A stretch of 64,000 bases of DNA, taken from NCBI GenBank assembly GCA_963791325.1, contig CAWBRU010000013.1, positions 1 to 64,000 on the forward strand, given 5' to 3'. Under the pieces are notes generated by a model. The model had not been told where the DNA came from and did not search any database. It worked only from the letters and a program-made list of their open reading frames with translations. This document shows, in pieces, positions 36,251 to 44,138 of the stretch. Positions within the stretch are counted from its first letter, which is position 1, and each line of letters begins with the position of its first letter. Source of the DNA: JBEVJK01 sp963791325. Lineage in GTDB: Bacteria; Pseudomonadota; Alphaproteobacteria; Rhizobiales; Rhizobiaceae. A program made the position numbers and the translations under genes.

Positions 36251-38293
36251 TCAGCTTTCCTCCGCCGACAGGATCCCGCCTTCGGGGCGGCCGATGAGGT
36301 AGGTCAGCCGCCGTGCAAATACCGGCTCGCTGCCTTCGAACGCGAGGATCCTGGCCGTCACGGTGAAGCTTGTTTCGGTCGAGGTGACGGTCACCGCAGT
36401 CTCGGTGCGCACTTGCCACCCCTCCCGCGTCAGCGACCAGACGGCCTGGGTCTCGGCACGGGCGGCATTCGGCGCCGCCTCGGTGATGCTGTAGGTTTCG
36501 CCGGCATTGGCCTCGAAGGTCAGCCCCAGCGCCGGCATCCGGTAGGAGGCGCGCTCGCGGTTGACGGTCACCGTCGTCGTGCCGGTCAGGGGATCCTCGG
36601 TGATGGTGCGGCTGCGCCCGCCCGAACGCAGGATCTCGTGCGGCTCGGGTTCCGCCTCCTCGGGCGCGGCGAAGTCCGGGAGCGTGGCATCGAGCGGCGA
36701 GGGGTCGCGCGCGGGAAGCGTCAGCGTGGCGGACGCGGGCCGCACCGTGAGGCGCGCCGGATCGGCAGCCGGCCAGGCGATCGGCCAGTGGGCGCTGGCC
36801 AGCGCCAAGCGGATGCGGTGGCCGGCGGGGAAGGCGTGCGCGATGTCGTTGAGCTTGAGTTCCACCCGCACCGGCCGCCCGGGCTCGAGCGGCACCACGC
36901 GGGCATCGCCGTCGGCATGCTGCAGATTGAGCAAGCCATAGCTGACCAAGGTGGAGGCGCCGTCCGGCGCGACATCCTCCAGCCGGGCGGCGAGAAGCGC
37001 CGACGGCCTGTCCGAGGCGAGTTCGAGCGCCACCGTGGGGGCGCCGACCACCTCGAGCCGCTCCGCGAGGCGCACGCTGTCGAAGGTCACCGACCGTCCG
37101 TCATCCGGGCGCTGGTCGGCGGGCAGTTCGCCCGGCAGGCCGTAGGGGCACCATTCGCCGAAGGCCACGCCCGTCGCCGGGCTTGAGACGACGACGATCT
37201 CCCGGTCGAAGCCGGACGGCTCCGCGTCGAGGGTGCCGTCGCCCAGATAGAGCGCCAGCGGGCGGCCTGTCGCCGGCGGCCAGCTGGCCTCCGCGATCCA
37301 GCGGCCGGGGCGCTCGGCATAGGTGGTGGCCGGCGGCACGCTTTCCTGCAGCCACAGGCGCAGCGGCGGCTCCGCCATGATGCCGTTGTTGATGCCCTTC
37401 AGCCAGAAATCCCACCAGCGCCCCGCCTCCTGCAGGAAGCCGATCGCCGGGCCGGGCAGGGCGGCCTGCGGGTAGGCATGCGCCCACGGGCCGATCAGCG
37501 CCTTCTTCGGCGCGGTGAGCCCGCGGAACAGGCGCGGCACGGCGTTGGAGTAGCCGTCGGCCCAGCCGCCGATGGCATAGACCGCCGCCTCGATGGCGGC
37601 ATAGTCCTCGCACACCGAGCCTTGCCGCCAATAGGCGTCGCGCTGCGGATGGGCGATCCACGTCGCGACCCAGGGCCGGTTGTGCGCCAGCCGCGCCAGC
37701 CACATGTCGCGCCACCGCGCGCCCACCACCTCCGGATCGGGCGGCTGCGCCCCGAAGGCGAACATGGTCGAGCCCCAGGCGATGGAGTTGTTGAGCAGGC
37801 AGCCGCCCATATAGTGGCAATCGTCGGCATAGCGGTCGTCGCTGGCGCACAGCGTGATGATCGCCTTCAAGGCCGGCGGCCGCCGGGCGGCGACCTGCAG
37901 CGCATTGAAGCCGCCCCACGATATGCCCATCATGCCGACCTTGCCGCTGCACCAGGGTTGGGCGGCGAGCCAGGCGATCACCTCCACCGCGTCGAGCTGC
38001 TCTTGCGGAAGATACTCGTCGTCGAGAATGCCGTCGGAATCGCCGCTGCCGCGCATGTCGACTCGCACCGCGGCGTAGCCCTGGCCGGCGAACCAGGCGT
38101 GCATTTGGCGATCGCGCAGCACGGTGCCGTCGCGGCGCCGATAGGGCAGGAATTCCAGGATCGCCGGGACCGGCGCGGCGAGCGCGTCGGCCGGCAGCCA
38201 GATCGTCGCCGCGAGCCGCGTGCCGTCGCCGAGCGTGATCCACTCCGTCTCGATCGTGCGCACGCCCCGCGCAAACTCTCTGACAATTCTCAT
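36251..38293 (-). CDS. CocE/NonD family alpha/beta hydrolase
   Basis: 680 residues from ATG 38293; an upstream extension to 38557 crosses the divergent promoter region. The N-terminal hydrolase domain has EFLPYRRRDGTVLRD, VRVDMRGSGDSDG, the nucleophile motif GISWGG (Ser125) and IGPWAHAYP with the catalytic His. The C-terminal half has the X-Pro dipeptidyl-peptidase jelly-roll features (FPAGHRIRLALASAHWP). Family members cleave esters (cocaine esterase), acylated antibiotics or amides. It is divergent from the peptide-type importer E, so it may process that importer's cargo. Confidence 0.9.
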   Translation of the reverse strand: MRIVREFARGVRTIETEWITLGDGTRLAATIWLPADALAAPVPAILEFLPYRRRDGTVLRDRQMHAWFAGQGYAAVRVDMRGSGDSDGILDDEYLPQEQLDAVEVIAWLAAQPWCSGKVGMMGISWGGFNALQVAARRPPALKAIITLCASDDRYADDCHYMGGCLLNNSIAWGSTMFAFGAQPPDPEVVGARWRDMWLARLAHNRPWVATWIAHPQRDAYWRQGSVCEDYAAIEAAVYAIGGWADGYSNAVPRLFRGLTAPKKALIGPWAHAYPQAALPGPAIGFLQEAGRWWDFWLKGINNGIMAEPPLRLWLQESVPPATTYAERPGRWIAEASWPPATGRPLALYLGDGTLDAEPSGFDREIVVVSSPATGVAFGEWCPYGLPGELPADQRPDDGRSVTFDSVRLAERLEVVGAPTVALELASDRPSALLAARLEDVAPDGASTLVSYGLLNLQHADGDARVVPLEPGRPVRVELKLNDIAHAFPAGHRIRLALASAHWPIAWPAADPARLTVRPASATLTLPARDPSPLDATLPDFAAPEEAEPEPHEILRSGGRSRTITEDPLTGTTTVTVNRERASYRMPALGLTFEANAGETYSITEAAPNAARAETQAVWSLTREGWQVRTETAVTVTSTETSFTVTARILAFEGSEPVFARRLTYLIGRPEGGILSAEES

Positions 38294-38568
38294 CGGATCC
38301 TTCCGGCTCGCCCGCCGGCCCCGCTTATCACCCCGCGATGATATAGGCGATCCCGGCAAAACGATGCTGCCGATCGCGGCCGCAGCGCGGCAGATCGAGA
38401 ATGATCGTCCCCGAAATGGCGGCTTGCCGAAATGCAATTCGGCTGGCTGGCGTCTTTCTGATGACGCAATTTCCTTGTGACGCAGCCCGCGGCTGCTTAC
38501 CCTGTCGGCCGATGGAGAGACGGGGAAGCTGTTCCGCGCTGCCGCCAACACCCACACGAAGGTTGATC

Positions 38569-40122
38569 ATGAGCCCTATTTTCACCCGCCGCGGCTTTCT
38601 GGCCGGCACCACCGCTGCCGGAGCAGCAGCCGTGCTCGGATTGCCCCTTACCAGCATCGTTCAGGCTGCCGGCGGCCGTCTGGTGGTGCGCCTCGACGAG
38701 GATTTGAAGAACCTCGATCCAGCTTACCGCACCGGGGCGATCGAGGTGAACGTGCTGCGCGCCGTCGGCCAGGGCCTGGTGAAATTCAAGCCGGGCTCGA
38801 CCGAATGGGAGAACGACGCCGCCGCCGAGATCAAGCAGGTCGACGACAAGACCATCGAGTTCACCCTTCAGGACGGCCTGAAATTCACCGGCTCCTATGG
38901 CGAGCTGACGGCCGACGACGTCAAGTTCTCCTTCGAGCGCTTCACCAAGCCCGACAAGGCGGGCAAGAAGGTCGACTATGCCGACGACTGGGCCGCGCTG
39001 GATTCGGTCGAGGTGACGGGCAAGCTGACCGGCAAGATCCATCTCAAGACCCCGTCGCCGGCGGTCTGGCTGATCGCGCTCGCCGACGGTTCGGGCACGA
39101 TCGTCTCGCGCAAGGCGTTTGCGGAGCTCGGCGACAAGGCGGCGACCACGCCGATAGGCTCAGGCCCCTATATCTTCAAGGAATGGGTGCCGCGCGACCA
39201 TTTCACGCTGACCGCCAATCCGGACTTCAAGGGCGAGAAGCCGTTCTTCAGCGAAATCATCGGCAAGCCGATCGCCGAGGACAAGACCGCGCAATTGGCG
39301 CTGCAGGCGGGCGAGATCGACTTTGCCCGGCTCGACCCGGCGGTAGCCAAGGACATCGGCTCGGCGCCCGGGATCAAGGTGCAGAGGCTGTCGGCCATCG
39401 ACTATGTCTGGATCGGCCCCAACATCGAGAAGAAGCCGTTCGATGATGTGCGCGTACGCCAGGCGCTGCGCCTGGCAATCGATGTGCCGGCGATCATCGC
39501 CGGAGCTTATAACGGTGCCGTCGAGCCCGCTTATGCGCTGGAGGCCCCGGGCATTCTCGGCCACTGGGCCGATGCGCCGAGGCAGGCGCGCGACATCGAG
39601 GCGGCGACCAAGCTGCTGGCCGACGCCGGACAGGGCGGCGGCTTCACCACCCGGCTCACCGTTCTCAACACGGCGGTGGCGCAGGCGACGGCGGCGATCG
39701 TGCAGGCCAACCTGGCCGAAATCGGTGTCACGGTGGAGATCGACGCCCTCGATGAGGGCGCCTATTGGGCCTATGGCAAGGACAACGCCAGCAAGGATCT
39801 CGAGCTGGTGCTGATCGAATACCGCGGCAAGTTCGACCCCGGCTTCCAGACCCAGTGGTTCACCTCCGACCAGATCGGAACCTGGAACTGGCAGCGCTGG
39901 GCGAGCCCCGAATTCGATGCTCTGCACAAGCAGGGCGGGGTCGAGACCGATGCCAAGAAGCGCGAGCAGATCTATATCGACGCCCAGAAGCTGATGGACA
40001 ATTCGGCCGCCTTCTGGTGGATCACCCACAACGCCTACACCTTCGCCTATAAGGATACGCTGAAGCCCGGGATCCTGCCGAACGGCAACCAGTGGCAATA
40101 CGAAGACTTCAGGCAGGCTTGA
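38569..40122 (+). CDS. peptide/nickel-type ABC substrate-binding protein, family 5 (importer E)
   Basis: 517 residues. A Tat signal (FTRRGFLAG, R7-R8) precedes a hydrophobic stretch and a cut near VQA-AG, so the protein is probably exported folded. Family-5 landmarks are DEDLKNLDPAYRTG, DGLKFTGSYGELTADDVKFS followed by FER, GSGPYIFKEWVPRDHFTL and DVRVRQALRLAIDVPAI. Such proteins bind peptides, opines, glutathione or other polar amides. It leads the importer E operon, with a hairpin after its stop. Confidence 0.92.
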   Translation: MSPIFTRRGFLAGTTAAGAAAVLGLPLTSIVQAAGGRLVVRLDEDLKNLDPAYRTGAIEVNVLRAVGQGLVKFKPGSTEWENDAAAEIKQVDDKTIEFTLQDGLKFTGSYGELTADDVKFSFERFTKPDKAGKKVDYADDWAALDSVEVTGKLTGKIHLKTPSPAVWLIALADGSGTIVSRKAFAELGDKAATTPIGSGPYIFKEWVPRDHFTLTANPDFKGEKPFFSEIIGKPIAEDKTAQLALQAGEIDFARLDPAVAKDIGSAPGIKVQRLSAIDYVWIGPNIEKKPFDDVRVRQALRLAIDVPAIIAGAYNGAVEPAYALEAPGILGHWADAPRQARDIEAATKLLADAGQGGGFTTRLTVLNTAVAQATAAIVQANLAEIGVTVEIDALDEGAYWAYGKDNASKDLELVLIEYRGKFDPGFQTQWFTSDQIGTWNWQRWASPEFDALHKQGGVETDAKKREQIYIDAQKLMDNSAAFWWITHNAYTFAYKDTLKPGILPNGNQWQYEDFRQA

Positions 40123-40149
40123 AGCCGGCGCTGCGAGAGGCGATGGTGA

Positions 40150-40174
40150 AACGCCCGGCGGGCGGCCGGGCGTT
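40150..40174 (+). promoter_or_regulatory. GC hairpin after binding-protein gene (importer E)
   Basis: AACGCCCGGC (40150-40159) pairs perfectly with GCCGGGCGTT (40165-40174) around a 5-base loop, 27 bases past the stop and 32 bases before the permease start. The right arm ends in only two T's, so it is a weak terminator at most. Confidence 0.6.
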
Positions 40175-40206
40175 GACCTGACGCTCGAACCGGTCGCATA
40201 CGCAGC

Positions 40207-41196
40207 ATGTGGCGCTCGGCAAGCCTTCTTCGCTACACCCTGGTTCGGCTGGCCTTGGCGCTGCTGGTGCTGGTCGGCAGCATCACCTTGCTGAGCTGCC
40301 TGACGCTGATCGTCCGCGGCGATCCCGCGACCATCCTGCTCGGGCCGCGCGCGACGCCGCAGGCGGTCGCCGCCTTCCGCGATCAGATGGGACTGAACCT
40401 GCCGATCTACGAGCGGGTCTTTCGCTTCTTCGTCGGCGCGCTGCACGGCGATCTCGGCGTCGACGTGCTCAACGGCCGGCCGGTTGCCGCGATGGTGGCG
40501 GCGGCGTTGCCGAATACGCTTCTGCTGGCGGTGTCGGCGATCCTGCTGGCGGTGCTCATCGGCGTGCCGATCGGCTGCTATGCGGCGGTCCGGCCGGGCA
40601 GCCCAACCGACCAGCTGCTCGCCGTGACCAGCGTCAGCCTGGTCGCTACGCCGAGCTATGTGGTCGCCATTCTGCTGCTCTACTTCTTCTCCGTGCGGCT
40701 CGGCTGGTTTCCGGTGCTCGGCGCCGGCGAGCCCGGGCATCCGCTCGACCAGCTGCACCATCTGGTGCTGCCTACCCTGGCGCTCGCGGTCGGCTGGATC
40801 GGCTATGTCGCGCGGTTGATCCGCACCTCGCTGCTGGAAGTTCTGGAGGAGCCGTTCATCCGCACCGCGCGGGCCTATGGGCAGCCGGAGCGCCGGGTGG
40901 TGATGAAATATGCGCTCAAGCTTGCCTGCATCCCGACGGTGGCCATCCTCGGCGTCGGCATCGGCGAACTGATGGGCGGCGCGGTGTTCGTCGAGATCAT
41001 CTTCAACAGGCCCGGCCTGGGCTCGCTGATCTTCGATGCCATCCGCAACCGCAACTACCCGATCGTGCAGGGCAGCATTCTGGTCGTGGTCGCCATCTTC
41101 GTCGTCGCCAACCTTGCGGTCGATCTCGCTTACGCCTGGCTCGACCCGCGTATCCGCGAAGCGATCGGCCGCCCAACCGGGGCGCCTGGCGGCTGA
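40207..41196 (+). CDS. peptide-type ABC permease, DppB family (importer E)
   Basis: 329 residues. DppB-type N-terminus (RYTLVRLALALLVLVGSITL), RGDPATILLGPRATPQAVAA, and the EAA loop RTARAYGQPERRVVMKYALK. About six membrane helices. The stop TGA overlaps the next start (TGATG, 41194-41198). It pairs with the DppC-type subunit. Confidence 0.93.
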   Translation: MWRSASLLRYTLVRLALALLVLVGSITLLSCLTLIVRGDPATILLGPRATPQAVAAFRDQMGLNLPIYERVFRFFVGALHGDLGVDVLNGRPVAAMVAAALPNTLLLAVSAILLAVLIGVPIGCYAAVRPGSPTDQLLAVTSVSLVATPSYVVAILLLYFFSVRLGWFPVLGAGEPGHPLDQLHHLVLPTLALAVGWIGYVARLIRTSLLEVLEEPFIRTARAYGQPERRVVMKYALKLACIPTVAILGVGIGELMGGAVFVEIIFNRPGLGSLIFDAIRNRNYPIVQGSILVVVAIFVVANLAVDLAYAWLDPRIREAIGRPTGAPGG

Positions 41197-42032
41197 TGCG
41201 GCGGATTTTTGCTCAGGTTTGGCAAAGCCCGAGCGGCAGGATCGGGCTGATCGCCACGTTCCTGGTGGTGATGGCCGGTCTCGCGGCGCCGCTCCTGGCG
41301 ACCCATTTGCCCAACCAGATCGACGTCGCGGCCCGGCTGGCACCTCCTTCTGCGGCGCATTGGCTGGGCACCGACCATCTCGGCCGCGACCTGCTCTCCC
41401 GCGGCCTTTACGGCACCCGGATCGCGGTCGGGGTGTCGCTGGCGGTGACGGCCACGGCGCTCGTCCTCGGCATCCTGCTCGGGGTGATTGCAGCCTATGC
41501 GCCGCCGCCGCTCGAACGCCTGATCCTGGCGCTGTTCGACATCATCAGCTCCTTTCCCAGCCTGATTCTGGCGCTGGCTCTGGTTGCCGTGCTCGGCCCC
41601 GGCCTGGTCAACATCATCATCCTGGTCACCATCGTCTTCGTGCCGCAGTTCGGCCGGGTGGCGCGGGCACAGACGCTGAGCGTGGCGCAGCGCCCCTTCC
41701 TCGAGGCCGAGCGGGCGCTCGGCGCTTCGGGGCCGCGCATCGTCTTCTTCCATGTCTTGCCGAACATTGTCGGCCCGATCCTGGTCCTGGCTTCGATGAA
41801 CATCCCGGTGGTCATCACGCTCGAGGCCGGGCTGTCGTTTCTGGGGGTAGGCATCAGGCCGCCGCTGGCGAGCTGGGGGGCGATGCTGTTCGACGGCTTC
41901 ACCTATCTCGACCGGTCGGTGTGGCCCGTGCTGGTCGCGGGCGGGATGCTGACGCTCGCCACGCTCGGCTTCACCCTGTTCGGGGAAGCGCTGCGCGACG
42001 CCATCGATCCCAAGCTGAGGGCCAGGTCATGA
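41196..42032 (+). CDS. peptide-type ABC permease, DppC family (importer E)
   Basis: 278 residues. The N-terminal transmembrane segment is followed by HWLGTDHLGRDLLSRGLYG, a DppC/OppC hallmark, and the EAA loop EAERALGASGPRIVFFHVLP. The C-terminus GEALRDAIDPKLRARS is also typical. It overlaps both neighbours (TGATG before, ATGA after at 42029-42032). Confidence 0.94.
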   Translation: MRRIFAQVWQSPSGRIGLIATFLVVMAGLAAPLLATHLPNQIDVAARLAPPSAAHWLGTDHLGRDLLSRGLYGTRIAVGVSLAVTATALVLGILLGVIAAYAPPPLERLILALFDIISSFPSLILALALVAVLGPGLVNIIILVTIVFVPQFGRVARAQTLSVAQRPFLEAERALGASGPRIVFFHVLPNIVGPILVLASMNIPVVITLEAGLSFLGVGIRPPLASWGAMLFDGFTYLDRSVWPVLVAGGMLTLATLGFTLFGEALRDAIDPKLRARS

Positions 42033-43006
42033 CCGCCGACGCCTTGGTCGAAATCGAAGACCTGTCGCTGGCCTTCGCCACCCCGGCCGGGCCGCTGAAG
42101 GTCCTGCGCGGGATATCGCTTGCGATCGGCCGGCGGCGCATTCTCGGGCTGGTCGGCGAAAGCGGCAGCGGCAAGTCGACGCTGGCGCTGGCGCTGCTCG
42201 GTCTGCTGCCGGCCAACACTACCGCCTTGTCGGGGCGCATCGACTTTGCCGGCGAGGATATTTTGGCGCTGCCGGAGGACGAGGCGAGGCGCCGCCGCGG
42301 CGCCCGCATCGCAATGATCTTCCAGGACCCGATGACCTCGCTCAATCCGGTGTTCACGCTCGCCACGCAGCTCGTCGATGCCCAGCGCAATCGCCATCCG
42401 CGGCTCTCCCGGCGTGAGCTGCGCCAGCGCGCCCAGGCCATGCTCGAGCGGGTCGGCATCGCCGATGCCGCCCGGCGGCTCGACGCCTATCCGCACCAGC
42501 TCAGCGGCGGCATGCGCCAGCGCGTGATGATTGCCATGGCGCTGCTCTGCGAGCCGGAACTGTTGATCGCCGACGAGCCGACGACGGCGCTCGACGTCAC
42601 CATCGAGGCCCAGATCGTCGACCTGTTGAAGGAGCTGCAGGCTGGCTTCGAGGGATCGGTGGTGCTGGTCTCGCACAGTCTCGGGCTGATCTCCGAGCTC
42701 GCCGACGAGGTGGCGGTGATGTATGCCGGCAAGGTGGTCGAGATCGCCGCGACGCGCGAGCTGTTCAACCGGCCGAGCCATCCCTACACCCAAGCGCTGC
42801 TCGCCTGCGAGATCGATCCGCGCCAACCGCCGGGCGGCCGGCTGGCGACCATCAAAGGCAGCTTGCCGGACCTGATCGAGGTGCCGCAGGGCTGCATCTT
42901 TGCACCGCGCTGTCCGAAGCGGTTCGCGCGCTGCGTCGAGGAGCCGCCGCTCCGCGCGGCCGGCGAGGGCCATCGCGCCGCCTGCTGGCTGGCCGGAGAG
43001 GCCTGA
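42029..43006 (+). CDS. peptide-type ABC ATPase, DppD/OppD family (importer E)
   Basis: 325 residues. Walker A GESGSGKST, Q-loop MIFQDPMTSLNPVF, signature LSGGMRQRVMIAMAL, Walker B LLIADEPTTALD and switch VSHSL. The C-terminal oligopeptide-transporter extension holds cysteines in GCIFAPRCPKRFARC and AACW, the pattern of an Fe-S-like Cys cluster seen in this family. ATGA overlap with the permease upstream; its stop overlaps the DppF start. Confidence 0.94.
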   Translation: MTADALVEIEDLSLAFATPAGPLKVLRGISLAIGRRRILGLVGESGSGKSTLALALLGLLPANTTALSGRIDFAGEDILALPEDEARRRRGARIAMIFQDPMTSLNPVFTLATQLVDAQRNRHPRLSRRELRQRAQAMLERVGIADAARRLDAYPHQLSGGMRQRVMIAMALLCEPELLIADEPTTALDVTIEAQIVDLLKELQAGFEGSVVLVSHSLGLISELADEVAVMYAGKVVEIAATRELFNRPSHPYTQALLACEIDPRQPPGGRLATIKGSLPDLIEVPQGCIFAPRCPKRFARCVEEPPLRAAGEGHRAACWLAGEA

Positions 43007-43962
43007 TGACGGCGCGGGTCGAGGTTGACGGACTTGCGGTCACCTTTGCCGGCGGCGTGCAGGCGGTCGCCGGCGTCAGCCTTTCGCTGTCGGTGGGCGA
43101 GACGCTCGGGCTGGTCGGCGAAAGCGGCAGCGGCAAGACCACGCTCGCCAAGGCGCTGCTCGGCCTCAGCCGGCCGACCGCCGGCACCGTGAGGCTCGAA
43201 GGCCGCGATCTGACAGCGCTGACACGCCACGAACGGCTCTGGCTGCGCCGCCGCGTTCAGATCATCTTCCAGGACCCGCTGTCGTCGCTGTCGCCGCGCT
43301 TTACCTTGCGCCGCCTGCTTGCCGAACCGATCGCCATCCACGGCCTCGACCGGCGCGAGCGCTGGCCGAAGGTTCTCGACCTCATTGCCCGCTTGGGCCT
43401 GCCGGAGAGCCAGCTCGACAAATATCCGCACCAGATCAGCGGCGGACAGGCGCGGCGCCTGGCCATCGCGCGGGCGCTAGTGGTCGAGCCGTCGTTCCTG
43501 GTTGCCGACGAACCGACTGCCGGCCTGGACGTCTCCGTCCAGGGCGAACTGCTCAATCTGTTGGCCGACCTGAGGCAGCGGTTCGCGCTGGGCATTCTGA
43601 TGGTCAGCCACAATCTCAATGTCATCGGCCGCGTTACCGACCGGGTCGCGGTGATGTATCTCGGCAAGGTGGTGGAGGAGGGTCCGACCCGGATGGTCTT
43701 TGCAGCGCCGCGCCATCCCTATACGCACGCTTTGCTGTCGGCCAATCCGGTCATCGACCCCGACCGCCGGCGCGAGAAGATCGTGCTCAAAGGCGAAATC
43801 CCGAGCCCGTCACACCCGCCCTCGGGCTGCCGGTTCCATACCCGCTGTCCGCGGGCCGCGCCGCGCTGCGTCAGCGAGGAACCGGCGCTGCTGCCGGCGG
43901 CCGGCGGCCGTGCCTATGCCTGCCACTTCCCGCTCGACGGCAGCCGAACGCCGGCAGCATAG
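43006..43962 (+). CDS. peptide-type ABC ATPase, DppF/OppF family (importer E)
   Basis: 318 residues. Walker A GESGSGKTT, IIFQDPLSSLSPRFTL, signature ISGGQARRLAIARAL, Walker B FLVADEPTAGLD and VSHNL. The C-terminal Cys-rich extension (GCRFHTRCPRAAPRC) matches the DppD partner. Last gene of the importer E operon. Confidence 0.94.
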   Translation: MTARVEVDGLAVTFAGGVQAVAGVSLSLSVGETLGLVGESGSGKTTLAKALLGLSRPTAGTVRLEGRDLTALTRHERLWLRRRVQIIFQDPLSSLSPRFTLRRLLAEPIAIHGLDRRERWPKVLDLIARLGLPESQLDKYPHQISGGQARRLAIARALVVEPSFLVADEPTAGLDVSVQGELLNLLADLRQRFALGILMVSHNLNVIGRVTDRVAVMYLGKVVEEGPTRMVFAAPRHPYTHALLSANPVIDPDRRREKIVLKGEIPSPSHPPSGCRFHTRCPRAAPRCVSEEPALLPAAGGRAYACHFPLDGSRTPAA

Positions 43963-44013
43963 CCAATCATAAGACATCAAATCGTCCGTTGAACGCGTGG
44001 TTTGCCGTCGATG

Positions 44014-44039
44014 CGGCGCCCAAGCGGGGGCGGGCGCCG
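44014..44039 (+). terminator. GC hairpin after importer E operon
   Basis: CGGCGCCC (44014-44021) pairs with GGGCGCCG (44032-44039) across a 10-base loop, 51 bases past the dppF-type stop and 99 bases before the sensor kinase start. No T-tract. Confidence 0.4.
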
Positions 44040-44138
44040 GCCCGGAAGGAGGAGCTTCCCCAAGATGCGATGCCGGCCTTTTGCGCTGCTGCCAAAGTGC
44101 ACTAAATTGCCCAGCTCTGACAGGGTGCGGAACGATTG

